Part shown: positions 7,159 through 16,321 of the stretch, one piece after another
Layout of the letters: each line of letters begins with the position of its first letter
Position numbering within the stretch: position 1 is the first letter of the stretch
Assembly: GCF_036330325.1 (NCBI RefSeq)
Contig: NZ_JAZDRO010000001.1
Coordinates: forward strand, 744,001-808,000
DNA: 64,000 nt
Source of the DNA: Hyphobacterium marinum
GTDB lineage: Bacteria > Pseudomonadota > Alphaproteobacteria > Caulobacterales > Maricaulaceae
Direction of reading: 5' to 3'
The notes under the pieces: generated by a model
The model's input: the letters and a program-made list of their open reading frames with translations, nothing else
Databases searched by the model: none
Told to the model about the DNA's origin: nothing
Program-made: the position numbers and the translations under genes

Positions 7159-9744
7159 ATGAAACCCGTCACTTCCCTAAGCGGAGTGCTGCTCGCGACG
7201 ACCATGCTGTTCTCGACAGCCCCCGCGTTCGCGCAGGACGCGGAAGTCGCGGCCGAAGAGACCGGCGACACGATCGTCGTCCGCGGCCGCTTTATTCCCG
7301 AACCGCAACGCCAGACCGCGCAGGTCGCCAGCTTCGTCACCCCCGAAGACCTCTTGCGGTCCGGCGACGACAACGCGGCGATCGCCCTGACACGCCTCAG
7401 CGGCCTGTCCATCGTGGACGGGCGGTTTGCCTATGTCCGCGGTCTGGGCGATCGCTACTCTGCTGCGCTCCTCAACGGATCGCCGCTGCCCAGCCCGGAG
7501 CCGCTGCGCCGGACCGTGCCGCTCGATCTCTTCCCGTCCGACACGCTGGACCGTATCTCGGTCCAGAAGACCTATTCGGCGAATTACTCAGCCGAATTCG
7601 GTGGCGGTCTGATCGACCTGCGTACGCTACGCCGCCCGCTGGAAGACTTCCTCAACCTGTCGGTCAGCACCGGTTTCAACACCGAGACCACGGGTGAAGA
7701 CGGCCTCTTCCACTACGGGTCCGACCAGGACTGGACCGGTTATGACGATGGGCTCCGTGATCTGCCGGCGCCGCTTCAGGCGCTGGTCAACAGCCGCACG
7801 ACGCTGAGCAGCCAGACCGACGCCCAGATCGAGGCGGCCGGTGAGGCGCTCGTCAATTCGCCGCTGTCGGTCATCCAGACCGGAGAGCTGCGTCCGAACG
7901 GGTCCTTCGGGATCGATGGTGGCATGGCGCTCAATGCCGGCGATTTCGAGATCGGAATCATCGGTGCTGCCGGTTACAGTCAGGGCTGGGAAACGCAGCG
8001 CGCGACCCGTCAGTTCGTCCTGGGTGACGTGATCGGTAACGATTTCCGTACCACGGAAACGTCCCTGAACATCACCACCAATGCGCTGGGATCGATCTCG
8101 GCCGACAATGGCGACCACCTCTTCCAGCTGACCGGTTTCTACGTCCACAACACGTCGAAAGAGAGCCAGATCGACACCGGGCGCGACTTCAACGCCCAGG
8201 GCGCGACCGGTGAAATCTACGACGAATCGACGGGCTGGTACGAGCGCGAGCTCGGCATGCTCCAGCTGGCCGGTGAGCACACGTTCGGCAATCTCGAGTT
8301 CACCTGGCGCGGTTCCGCCGCCCGGGCGACCCGCGATGCGCCGTACGAGCGGTCACTGCGCCGCTATGTCGATGCGACGGGCCAGATTTCATACGAGGTC
8401 GCGAACAGCTACAATGTGCGCTTCTCCGATCTCACCGACGATCTGACGAATGCCGGTGCGGAGCTGCAATACACATTCGATTTTGCCGATGGCCGGGAAG
8501 TCGTGCTGATGGCCGGTGCCGACGCGTCGCGCACCGAGCGTGAGTACAACTTCCTCGCCTTCCGCTTCGCAGGCGGGAACTCGCTGCCGCAGGACGTGCG
8601 GGTCGCTCGTCCGGACTTCCTGTTCGGGCCGGACAATATCGATCCGAACCGCTTCGTGCTGCAGGAGATCACCACCCCGAACGACAGCTATACGGCGAGC
8701 CTTGATGTCGACGCCTTCTTCGTTCAGGCGGACTTCGACATCACCTCCTTCATCCGCGCCACCGCCGGTTTGCGCTACGAGGATGCGACCCAGACGGTCC
8801 AGACCTTTGACCGGTTCGGCAATCTCGGTGCCGGTGCCGTGGGCCTGAACAATGACTATGTTCTGCCCGCGCTGACCTTCACCTGGAATTTCGCGGACGA
8901 TCTTCAGCTGCGCCTCGGGTATTCGGAAACGATTGCCCGTCCGCAGTTCCGCGAGCTGGCCCTGTCGGCCTTCTTCGATCCGGAATCGGAACGCATCTAC
9001 CGGGGCAATAACGGTCTCGTCGACACCACGATGCGCAATTTCGACGCCCGTCTCGAATACTATATGGGCCGCGACCAGTTCGTGACCGTCGCCGGTTTCT
9101 ACAAGGAGCTGGAAAACCCGATTGAAGAGGTCCAGTTCTCGACCTCGACCTTCGTGTTCGAGTCCACCTTCATCAACTCGCCGGAAGCCGTCGTGTCCGG
9201 TGCCGAGATCGAATACCGGACCTATTTCCAGATGCCGTTCGAGGCGGCCTTCTTCCGGGACCGCGACTGGCGCTTCTCGATCAACTACACCTACACGGCA
9301 ACCGAGGTGCAGGCCTCGCCGACCGACATGATCTACGATCCGGTCACGCGATCCCTGCGCAGCGCGGCCTTCTTCAACCTTGATGGGTCCGAGCTTCAGG
9401 GCTCGCCGGAAAACATCGTCAACGCCCAGTTCGGCTGGGAAAGCGATGATGACCAGCTGACGCTCCTGCTCAACTGGGTCGACGAGCGCATCCTGCAACG
9501 GGGTCTCAGCCAGCCGGGCGCGGCCCTGCCGGACGTGATCGAGGATCCGGGCATCCAGCTGGACGTCAACTACCGCCGTGATTTCACTTTTGAGGGTCAG
9601 GATTTCACTGTCGCGATCAGCGGCCGGAACCTGCTCCAGGAAGCGCACAGCGAATTTCAGCGCAATCCCACGATCGGGATCACGGACTTCAATACCTATG
9701 ACCGGGGCACAACCGCCTCGATCAGCCTGACGACGCACTTCTAG
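7159..9744 (+). CDS. TonB-dependent outer-membrane receptor
   Basis: An 861-residue outer-membrane gated transporter. The ATG at 7159 has AAAGG at good spacing and gives a clear signal peptide ending APAFAQ; an in-frame TTG at 7150 is less likely. A TonB-box-like DTIVVRGRF comes at about residue 36, followed by the plug (LTRLSGLSIVDGR, YVRGLGDRYSAALLNG, VPLDLFPSDTLDRI, YSAEFGGGLIDLRT). A 22-strand barrel follows and ends in Phe (ISLTTHF), the signal for barrel insertion. It sits between a surface lipoprotein and the gsp operon, so it may take up what the lipoprotein captures. The subfamily is broad and the ligand is unknown; phosphate esters or metal-phosphate complexes are a guess from the neighbours. 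Confidence 0.92.
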   Translation: MKPVTSLSGVLLATTMLFSTAPAFAQDAEVAAEETGDTIVVRGRFIPEPQRQTAQVASFVTPEDLLRSGDDNAAIALTRLSGLSIVDGRFAYVRGLGDRYSAALLNGSPLPSPEPLRRTVPLDLFPSDTLDRISVQKTYSANYSAEFGGGLIDLRTLRRPLEDFLNLSVSTGFNTETTGEDGLFHYGSDQDWTGYDDGLRDLPAPLQALVNSRTTLSSQTDAQIEAAGEALVNSPLSVIQTGELRPNGSFGIDGGMALNAGDFEIGIIGAAGYSQGWETQRATRQFVLGDVIGNDFRTTETSLNITTNALGSISADNGDHLFQLTGFYVHNTSKESQIDTGRDFNAQGATGEIYDESTGWYERELGMLQLAGEHTFGNLEFTWRGSAARATRDAPYERSLRRYVDATGQISYEVANSYNVRFSDLTDDLTNAGAELQYTFDFADGREVVLMAGADASRTEREYNFLAFRFAGGNSLPQDVRVARPDFLFGPDNIDPNRFVLQEITTPNDSYTASLDVDAFFVQADFDITSFIRATAGLRYEDATQTVQTFDRFGNLGAGAVGLNNDYVLPALTFTWNFADDLQLRLGYSETIARPQFRELALSAFFDPESERIYRGNNGLVDTTMRNFDARLEYYMGRDQFVTVAGFYKELENPIEEVQFSTSTFVFESTFINSPEAVVSGAEIEYRTYFQMPFEAAFFRDRDWRFSINYTYTATEVQASPTDMIYDPVTRSLRSAAFFNLDGSELQGSPENIVNAQFGWESDDDQLTLLLNWVDERILQRGLSQPGAALPDVIEDPGIQLDVNYRRDFTFEGQDFTVAISGRNLLQEAHSEFQRNPTIGITDFNTYDRGTTASISLTTHF

Positions 9745-9759
9745 AAGACCGGGCGTTGA

Positions 9760-9793
9760 CCGGGGCCGGGGGCTTTTCAGCCTCCGGCTCCGG
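9760..9793 (+). terminator. Terminator after the TonB receptor gene
   Basis: A long GC-rich inverted repeat, CCGGGGCCGGGGGC (9760-9773) against GCCTCCGGCTCCGG (9780-9793), starts 15 bp after the receptor stop and is followed by CGTCTTT. It should separate the receptor transcript from the secretion operon. Confidence 0.7.
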
Positions 9794-9827
9794 ACCCGTC
9801 TTTCCGGGTGCGCGGCTCGCCCGGGCG

Positions 9828-9900
9828 CTGTCACAGAAGTGACGCGCAGTCTTCACAGAGCTGAAACCGCGGCGTCATCGAAACGACTTTGCACCGTCAT
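9828..9900 (+). promoter_or_regulatory. Tandem PhoB-box-like array before gspC
   Basis: Heptamers every 11 bp read CTGTCAC (9828), GTGACGC (9839), TCTTCAC (9850), CTGAAAC (9861), GCGTCAT (9872), ACGACTT (9883) and CCGTCAT (9894). Matches to CTGTCAY are 7, 4, 4, 5, 5, 3 and 6 of 7. The [GT]TCA[CT] cores recur at exactly 22 bp, so they lie on one face of the helix. PhoB boxes are 7-bp direct repeats with 4-bp spacers, which this reproduces over 73 bp. The array lies between the receptor terminator and gspC, where a promoter is expected. Confidence 0.6.
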
Positions 9901-9936
9901 AATTTCCGGCCCGGCAAGTGGGACGGAACAGCCGGA

Positions 9937-10740
9937 ATGACCATGACCAGCTTGAAATCATCGGGGTTTGCCGGGCGCATGCGCGCCGGACGGCTGACCG
10001 GTGCGTTGGTACTAGCGGCCGAGCTGGTTCTGATCGCCGCAATCGGTCTTATGCTGGCACGCGGGATTTGGCTTGTCGCTTTCGGGGCCGGAGCCGCGGA
10101 CGTCACGATCGACCCGCCGGCTGTCAGTGCTTCAACCGAGCGGACCGGGGCTCCTTTCCAGCGCCCGGACGGAGACATCCTGTTCGCGGCCCGTAATGCC
10201 GGTCCGGTCGTTGAGGCCGAGGCCGCGCCGGAAACCCAGCTCGACATTTCCCTGCATGGCGTACGGCTGAGCAGTGAACCTGCTACCGCGACCGCCATCC
10301 TCCGCCCCGGCAGGCTAACTCATTCCAGTTATCGCGTCGGTGACGAGATCGCCGATGGCGTCACCCTGACGGCCATTCACGCTGATCGCGTCACCATCCG
10401 CCGCAATGGCGTTTCAGAATCGGTCTTCCTGCGCGAGGACGCGCGGCGTGAGCCGACTTTGATCCGCAGTGAAGGGGGCCGGACCGGCAATCCGGGTCTT
10501 GTGCCCGCCATCCGCAATGGACGCCTCGCCGGCTTCGAGATCACCGCCGGTGCCGATCCGGACCTGCTGGCCCGTTCCGGTCTTCAGACCGGTGACCTCG
10601 TCACCGCCGTCGATGGTCAGGCGATCACGCCCACAACCGATCTGCCGGGCCTCGCCGCCCGGCTCCGTTCAGCAGACACCGTCCGGCTCGAGGTCGAGCG
10701 CGGCGGACGCACACTGACCCTGGAGGCCGAACTGCGATGA
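9937..10740 (+). CDS. gspC: Type II secretion protein GspC
   Basis: The 267-residue inner-membrane protein links the inner-membrane platform to the GspD secretin. One transmembrane helix lies at about residues 22-46 (ALVLAAELVLIAAIGLMLARGIW), then a linker, the HR domain at about 100-165 (LHGVRLSSEPATATAIL, SSYRVGDEIADGVTL), and a C-terminal PDZ-like domain (ALARSGLQTGDLVTA-type segment, then AITPTTDLPGLAARL). The ATG at 9937 is preferred; another at 9943 is in frame. It is the first gene of the gsp operon and its stop overlaps gspD (ATGA). Confidence 0.9.
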   Translation: MTMTSLKSSGFAGRMRAGRLTGALVLAAELVLIAAIGLMLARGIWLVAFGAGAADVTIDPPAVSASTERTGAPFQRPDGDILFAARNAGPVVEAEAAPETQLDISLHGVRLSSEPATATAILRPGRLTHSSYRVGDEIADGVTLTAIHADRVTIRRNGVSESVFLREDARREPTLIRSEGGRTGNPGLVPAIRNGRLAGFEITAGADPDLLARSGLQTGDLVTAVDGQAITPTTDLPGLAARLRSADTVRLEVERGGRTLTLEAELR

Positions 10741-12686
10741 CGTTTGCCCGTTTCCCCCGCTTGCTGGCCATGGCCGGTTGCGCGGCCCTTCTGGGCCTGA
10801 CCGGACCGGCGGGCGTGGGCGCGCCGGTCTTTGCCCAGAACAATGTCCTGAATTTCCAGAATGCCGACATTCGGGCGTTCATCGACGATGTGTCGCTGGT
10901 CACCGGCTACACCTTCATCGTCGATCCGGAAGTGCGCGGCCAGGTGACGATCACTTCGCAGGTTCCACTCGACGAGGCGGGCGTGTTCGAGGTCTTTCTC
11001 GCCACGCTGCGGGTCAATGGCTATGCGGCCGTGCGTACGCGGCCCGGCGTCTACCAGATCCTGCCCGACATCGAAGGTCCCCGGGCCGGCGGGGCGGGCT
11101 CGGATGCGAGCTATGTCACCGCCGTGGTCCGTCTCGACCACGCCAGCGCGCGCGGCGCGGTGACGGCCATCCGCCCGATGATGAGCCCGCAATCGGTGAT
11201 CAACCCGGTCGAAGGCTCCAACGTCCTCGTCATGGTGGATTACGCCGCCAATATCGAGCGCGCCCGCAGCGTTCTGGCCGGTCTCGACCGTGACACGTCG
11301 GTCTTCGAAATGGTCGAGATGACCAATGTCTCCGCGACCGACATGGCCGGGATTATCGAGGGCATGCGCGCCCGGACCAGCTCGAATAGCGAGGACGGCA
11401 TGTTCGGCGTCACGGTCGTGCCGGTGCCATCGTCGAACTCGATCCTGCTGCGCGGCGAGCGCGCCGCCGTCGACCAGATGCGCGACCTGGCCGCGCGCGT
11501 CGATGCGGTCAGCCGGTCGAGCCAGGACTATCGCGTCGTCTATCTCAGTCATGCCGACGGGGCGTCGTTGCTGCCGATCCTGGAAAACATTTCCGCCGAG
11601 ATCGCCGGTGAAAGCGGATCGTCCGGTGAACAGGTCTCGGTGGCCTTCCACCCGGCGACCAACGCGCTGATCATCAATGCGCCGCCCGACGCGCAGCGCC
11701 AGATCGAACAGGTCATCCGCCAGCTCGATATCCGGAGGCCGCAAGTGCTGGTCGAGGCGATCATCGTGGAGATTTCCGACAGCGCCTCGCGCGATCTCGG
11801 CCTGCAATTCCTGCTGTCCGGCGACGATGACGGCGACGCGCCCTTCGTGATGAGCCGTTACAACAACGCCCGTCCGAACCTTCTGGCCCTGACCGGTGCG
11901 CTGACCTTCGCCGAAAATGACGAGGACAGCGCCGCCTCGCCTTCGCTGCGCACCGCGGCGATCAACTCACTGCTGGCCGCGAGCGGGATTACCGCCGGGT
12001 TTGGCGGCCAGGACAGCAACGGCAATCTCTTCGGCGTCATCCTCAATGCAGTGCGCGACGACCAGGATTCCAACATCCTGTCGACGCCCTCGATCCTGAC
12101 GCTCGACAACGAAGAGGCCTCCATCCTCGTCGGCCAGCAGATCCCGATCACGACCGGTGAAACGCTGGGCGCGAACAACACCAATCCCTTCCGTACGATC
12201 GAGCGCCAGGATGTCGGCGTGCAGCTGGAAGTGCGTCCGCAGATCAGCGAAGGCGACACGATACGCCTCTTCATCCGCCAGGAAGTGTCGAGCATTTTCG
12301 GCCCGGTCAGCGCCAACTCAACCGACCTCATCACCAACAACCGGGAAATCCAGACCACGGTGCTGGCCGACAATGGCGAGATCATCGTGCTCGGCGGCCT
12401 CATCCAGCAGGACCAGCAGGACTCGGTCAGCGCGGTGCCCGGTCTCGGTCGCGTTCCCGGCATCGGCCGCCTGTTCCGGTCGGAAGGCACATCGACCGTG
12501 CGCACCAATCTGATGGTGTTTATCCGCCCGACCATCATCCGCAGCGCCGAGGATATGCGCGGGGCCACGGGCCGCAGCTATGGCCAGGTCCGCCAGAGCG
12601 CGGCGGGTGCGCCGCCGCCAGGACTCAATGATCTCGACGCCATCGCCCGGATGATGATGCCGCCGAGTGAGTCTCCGACCCCATGA
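10737..12686 (+). CDS. gspD: Type II secretion secretin GspD
   Basis: This 649-residue protein forms the outer-membrane channel of the type II system. A signal peptide ends GAPVFAQ. The N0 domain follows (NVLNFQNADIRAFIDDVSLV), then N1-N3 modules with the IRP..S..N..EGSNVLVMVDYAANI and NATNALIINAPPDAQR-type signatures. The secretin domain covers about residues 330-605 (VLVEAIIVEISD, QDSNILSTPSILTLDNEEA, VGQQIPI, GGLIQQDQQDSVSAVPGLG, FIRPTII). The short S-like tail ends in a Pro-rich stretch. No pilotin gene is nearby. Start and stop overlap both neighbours by ATGA. Confidence 0.96.
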   Translation: MTFARFPRLLAMAGCAALLGLTGPAGVGAPVFAQNNVLNFQNADIRAFIDDVSLVTGYTFIVDPEVRGQVTITSQVPLDEAGVFEVFLATLRVNGYAAVRTRPGVYQILPDIEGPRAGGAGSDASYVTAVVRLDHASARGAVTAIRPMMSPQSVINPVEGSNVLVMVDYAANIERARSVLAGLDRDTSVFEMVEMTNVSATDMAGIIEGMRARTSSNSEDGMFGVTVVPVPSSNSILLRGERAAVDQMRDLAARVDAVSRSSQDYRVVYLSHADGASLLPILENISAEIAGESGSSGEQVSVAFHPATNALIINAPPDAQRQIEQVIRQLDIRRPQVLVEAIIVEISDSASRDLGLQFLLSGDDDGDAPFVMSRYNNARPNLLALTGALTFAENDEDSAASPSLRTAAINSLLAASGITAGFGGQDSNGNLFGVILNAVRDDQDSNILSTPSILTLDNEEASILVGQQIPITTGETLGANNTNPFRTIERQDVGVQLEVRPQISEGDTIRLFIRQEVSSIFGPVSANSTDLITNNREIQTTVLADNGEIIVLGGLIQQDQQDSVSAVPGLGRVPGIGRLFRSEGTSTVRTNLMVFIRPTIIRSAEDMRGATGRSYGQVRQSAAGAPPPGLNDLDAIARMMMPPSESPTP

Positions 12687-14191
12687 ATGCCAGTCCGACC
12701 CAGACCCCGGACGCCGGACGGATCGCCTATGGCTTTGCCCGCGACAAGGGTATCGCGCTGAAAGGCGGCGACACGCCGGTCTTCCTGATGCGTGAAGGGG
12801 CCGATCCGCTCGCCCTGCTCGAGGCGCGGCGTGCGGCGGGTTTTCCTTTCACGGTCGAGGTGCTGGGCCGGGACGCCTATGACAGCGCGCTGACCGATAT
12901 CTATGCCTATGACGGTCTGGACCGCGATGGCGGGGATGCGGACGACGATACGGAGAGCCTGTCGCGCATCATCGATGAAATTCCGCGCAGTGCCGACCTG
13001 CTCGATGCGGCGTCCGACGCGCCGATCATCCGTCTGATCAACGGGCTGATCGCCGAGGCGATCCGCACCCAGGCGTCCGACATCCATGTTGAGCCCTTCG
13101 AGGACAAGGTCTCGGTCCGATATCGCATTGACGGCGTGTTGTCAGAGACCGTGACGCTGGCCCCGCGCCTCGCGCCGCTGCTGATCTCGCGCATCAAGGT
13201 GATGGCGCGGCTCGACATTGCCGAGAAACGCGTGCCGCAGGACGGCCGCCTGACTTTGACGCTGGGCGGAAAGGGCGTCGACGTGCGTGTCTCGACCCTG
13301 CCGTCTCGTTTTGGCGAGCGGGTCGTCCTGCGCCTCCTCGACAATGAAAAGGCGCGCCTGACGCTCGACCAGCTTGGAATGTCGCCCGCGACGCTGGCGA
13401 GCTTCCGCAAGGCGCTGTCCCAGCCCAACGGCATCATCCTCGTTACCGGTCCGACCGGGGCGGGCAAGACGACGACGCTCTATGCCGGTCTCAACCTGCT
13501 GAATGAAGCAACGCGCAACATCCTGACCGTGGAGGACCCGGTTGAGTATGCGCTGGCCGGTGTTGGCCAGACGCAGGTCAATCCGAAGGTCGGGATGACG
13601 TTCGCGACCGGGCTGCGCGCCATCCTGCGCCAGGACCCGGACGTGGTCATGGTCGGGGAAATCCGCGACGGCGAAACGGCGGGTATCGCCGTGCAGGCGA
13701 GCCTCACCGGTCACCTCGTGCTTTCGACCGTGCACACCAATTCGGCCGTCGCGGCGATCACGCGCCTGCGCGACATGGGCGTGGAGAGCTTCCTGCTCGG
13801 CTCGACTGTCACAGCCATCGTGGCGCAGCGGCTCGTGCGCCGGCTGTGCCCGCATTGCCGCGCGCCCTATGCCGCCGATGCAGCGGAAAAGGCCGCGCTG
13901 GGTGTGGCCGAGAGTGATCCGCTGACCCTGTTCCGTGCGCCGGGCTGCGCGTCTTGCAAGGGGCTCGGTTATCAGGGCCGGGTCGGACTTTATGAGATCG
14001 TCACGGTGGATTCGACCTTGCGCGGGATGATCCATGGCGATGCCAGCGAGGCCGACATGGCCCGCCACGCCTTCGCCAACAGCCAGACCCTGTTCCAGCA
14101 CGGTGCTGACCTCGTTCGCGCCGGAACGACAAGCCTTGCCGAATTGCTGCGCGTCAGCCGCGAGGATGGAGAGGGCCATGCCGGCCTTTGA
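12683..14191 (+). CDS. gspE: Type II secretion ATPase GspE
   Basis: The 502-residue cytoplasmic hexameric ATPase powers pseudopilus assembly. N2-domain features (ASDIHVEPFEDKVSVRYRID) precede Walker A GPTGAGKTT at about residue 255, the Asp box TVEDPVEY, Walker B DPDVVMVGEIRDGETA and the His box HLVLSTVHTNSA. A zinc-binding tetracysteine is present as CPHC ... CASC, typical of GspE. The N1 domain, which binds GspL, is short. It overlaps gspD by ATGA and gspF by 14 bp. Confidence 0.96.
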   Translation: MNASPTQTPDAGRIAYGFARDKGIALKGGDTPVFLMREGADPLALLEARRAAGFPFTVEVLGRDAYDSALTDIYAYDGLDRDGGDADDDTESLSRIIDEIPRSADLLDAASDAPIIRLINGLIAEAIRTQASDIHVEPFEDKVSVRYRIDGVLSETVTLAPRLAPLLISRIKVMARLDIAEKRVPQDGRLTLTLGGKGVDVRVSTLPSRFGERVVLRLLDNEKARLTLDQLGMSPATLASFRKALSQPNGIILVTGPTGAGKTTTLYAGLNLLNEATRNILTVEDPVEYALAGVGQTQVNPKVGMTFATGLRAILRQDPDVVMVGEIRDGETAGIAVQASLTGHLVLSTVHTNSAVAAITRLRDMGVESFLLGSTVTAIVAQRLVRRLCPHCRAPYAADAAEKAALGVAESDPLTLFRAPGCASCKGLGYQGRVGLYEIVTVDSTLRGMIHGDASEADMARHAFANSQTLFQHGADLVRAGTTSLAELLRVSREDGEGHAGL

Positions 14192-15398
14192 GTACGAAGC
14201 CATCGATGCGGCAGGGAAGAAGAGCCGCGGCTATCTGAGTGCGGACTCCGAGATCGCCGCGCGCCGCGAATTGCGCCGCCGCCGTTTGAGCCTGCTCAGC
14301 CTTGGTGCCGCCCGGAGTGCAGGCAAAGCCAGGGCGGCTGTCACGGCGTTCGCCCCGAAAGCCCTGCCGTCGCGCGAGCTGATGCTGGTCACGCGCCAGC
14401 TGGCGAGCCTGATCGGTGCCGGCATGCCGGTTGAGGAAGCCGTTGGTATGATCGCCGGGCAGGGCGGCGGGCAGGCCACCCGCCGCGTCCTGACCGATGT
14501 GCGCGCCCGGATCGTCGAGGGCGAGCGCCTGTCCGAAGCGATGACATCTCACCGCGCGAGTTTCCCCGATGTCTACCGGGCGATGGTCGCGGCGGGCGAG
14601 ATGTCTGGCGGACTGGCACAGGTGCTCGAACGGCTCGCTGATTACCTGGAAAAATCCCAGGCGCTGAAACGCAAGCTGCAGACCGCGCTCGTCTATCCGG
14701 CAGCGTTGAGCGTGACCGCGCTTGTTGTCGTGGGCGTGCTGATGGTCTTCATCGTGCCGCGTATCGCCGAACAGTTCGACGGAACCGGCGTGACGCTGCC
14801 CCTGCTGACCCGGACGCTGATCGGTGTATCGGGTTTCCTGCAGATGGCCTGGCCCTTCCTGCTGATCGGAGCGGGTGTCCTCGTCGCTGCTGTCCTGCTT
14901 CTCCTGCGTCGCCGGGCGATCCGCGTCCGGCTCGACGCGCTGTTGGCGCGGATGCCGGTTGTCGGCGGAGCGGTCCGCAAGACCGAGTCGGCGCGCTTTG
15001 CCCGGACGATGGATGTCCTCCTTGGCTCCGGCGCGATCCTGCCTGATGCGCTAAAGGCCGCACGCGAAGCCGCCGGAAATCACGATTTCCGGTCCCGGGT
15101 TGCGGCCATCCTCGCCGATGTCGAGAGCGGGCGGGGCCTTGCCGATGCCATGAAGGCGCGCCGCTGGTTCCCGCCGCTCATGCTCTACATGGTCGCGGCG
15201 GGTGAACGCTCGGGCACGCTGGGTGACATGTTCGCCCGCGCCGCTGATCAGCTCGAACAGGATATCGAGGGCGGGATCGTCGTGGCGCTCAGCCTCGTCG
15301 AACCGGCCATCATCATCGTCATGGGCGTGATCGTGACGGGCATCGTCCTGTCGATCCTCCTGCCCATCCTTCAACTCAATTCGCTTGCGCTGGGATAG
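14178..15398 (+). CDS. gspF: Type II secretion inner-membrane protein GspF
   Basis: This 406-residue platform protein carries two T2SSF domains. The start MPAFEYEAIDAAGKKSRG is the family's usual N terminus; the frame is open further upstream inside gspE. TM segments are about residues 170-190 (ALSVTALVVVGVLMVFIVP), 222-242 (PFLLIGAGVLVAAVLLLL) and 378-400 (IVMGVIVTGIVLSILLPIL). FPDVYRAMVAAGEMSG and FPPLMLYMVAAGERSG are the repeated GspF signatures. The start lies inside the end of gspE, so translation is probably coupled. Confidence 0.95.
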   Translation: MPAFEYEAIDAAGKKSRGYLSADSEIAARRELRRRRLSLLSLGAARSAGKARAAVTAFAPKALPSRELMLVTRQLASLIGAGMPVEEAVGMIAGQGGGQATRRVLTDVRARIVEGERLSEAMTSHRASFPDVYRAMVAAGEMSGGLAQVLERLADYLEKSQALKRKLQTALVYPAALSVTALVVVGVLMVFIVPRIAEQFDGTGVTLPLLTRTLIGVSGFLQMAWPFLLIGAGVLVAAVLLLLRRRAIRVRLDALLARMPVVGGAVRKTESARFARTMDVLLGSGAILPDALKAAREAAGNHDFRSRVAAILADVESGRGLADAMKARRWFPPLMLYMVAAGERSGTLGDMFARAADQLEQDIEGGIVVALSLVEPAIIIVMGVIVTGIVLSILLPILQLNSLALG

Positions 15399-15401
15399 AT
15401 C

Positions 15402-15851
15402 ATGACCGCCAAAGACACCTCCAGGCCCGAAGACAAACGCGCCGGTTTCTCGCTGCTCGAACTCATGGTCGTGCTGGTGATCATCGGCCTGCTCGCGACC
15501 ATCGTCGTGATCAACGTCCTGCCCAGCCAGGACCGCGCCATGGTCGAGAAGGCCCGTGCCGATATCGCGACACTGGAACAGGCGGTCGAGCTCTACCGGC
15601 TGGAATTGCTGAGCTATCCGTCTACCGAACAGGGGCTGGAAGCGCTGGTGACGGCACCCGCCGATCCGCGCCTGTCGGCCCGTTTCCGCGAGGGCGGTTA
15701 TATCCGCCGCCTGCCGAACGATCCGTGGGGCAATGCCTATCTCTACCTCCAGCCAGGCGAACACGGAACGGTCGACATCTATTCGCTGGGCCGGGATGGC
15801 CGTCCGGGTGGCGAGGGCCAGGACGCCGACATTGGAAACTGGGACGAGTGA
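15402..15851 (+). CDS. gspG: Major pseudopilin GspG
   Basis: The main subunit of the type II pseudopilus, 149 residues. A basic leader ends in Gly before FSLLELMVVLVIIGLLATIV, with Glu at +5 after the prepilin peptidase site. YPSTEQGLEAL, LPNDPWGNAYLYLQPGEHG and SLGRDGRPGGEGQDADI are the conserved calcium-loop features of GspG. A prepilin peptidase is needed for maturation, and none is encoded in this operon. Confidence 0.96.
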   Translation: MTAKDTSRPEDKRAGFSLLELMVVLVIIGLLATIVVINVLPSQDRAMVEKARADIATLEQAVELYRLELLSYPSTEQGLEALVTAPADPRLSARFREGGYIRRLPNDPWGNAYLYLQPGEHGTVDIYSLGRDGRPGGEGQDADIGNWDE

Positions 15852-16321
15852 CGCGGCCGCCGGCCTCCGGAACCGCGGGCTATTCGCTCGTTGAAGTGCT
15901 GGTCGTGATGACGCTAATCGCGCTCGTCAGCGGCGGGGTCTGGATCGCTTTCGGTCCGGACAAGCGCCCCGGCGAAGCCGAAGCGGGCCGGCTGGCTGTT
16001 GCCCTGATGCGTGCCGAGCAGGAAGCCATCCTGTCGGGCGAGTTTGTCGGGCTGGATATTGAGCCCGGTTCGACGCATTTCCTGCGCTTTCGCGACGGGG
16101 AATGGCAGGCCGATCCGTCCATCGCCGGGGGCGGGCTGAGGCTGGATGAGGGACTGTTTCTGCGTCTCGCCGGCGCGGCTGCAACGGAAGCGGAAGGTCC
16201 CGATTTGTGGCTCGACCCGACCGGGGCGAGCGATCCCGCGACGTTGCTACTGGACGCTGGTGAGCAGCGCTACCGGATTGAATTTGATGCTGGCCGTGCC
16301 CGGGTCGAGGCGGAGGGCTGA
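15848..16321 (+). CDS. gspH: Minor pseudopilin GspH
   Basis: A 157-residue minor pseudopilin near the tip of the pseudopilus. The prepilin segment GYSLVEVLVVMTLIALVSGG has Glu at +5. GTG at 15848 overlaps the gspG stop (GTGA) and is the natural start; the longer open frame runs inside gspG. The globular domain contains ALMRAEQEAILSGEFVGLDI, a GspH-like region. Assignment to GspH rather than another minor pseudopilin rests on size and position after gspG. Confidence 0.88.
   Translation: MTRPPASGTAGYSLVEVLVVMTLIALVSGGVWIAFGPDKRPGEAEAGRLAVALMRAEQEAILSGEFVGLDIEPGSTHFLRFRDGEWQADPSIAGGGLRLDEGLFLRLAGAAATEAEGPDLWLDPTGASDPATLLLDAGEQRYRIEFDAGRARVEAEG

Noticed and set aside
8389..9834. 481-codon minus-strand frame opposite the TonB receptor gene
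   Set aside because: No recognisable domain; the receptor barrel ends with a proper C-terminal Phe on the plus strand.
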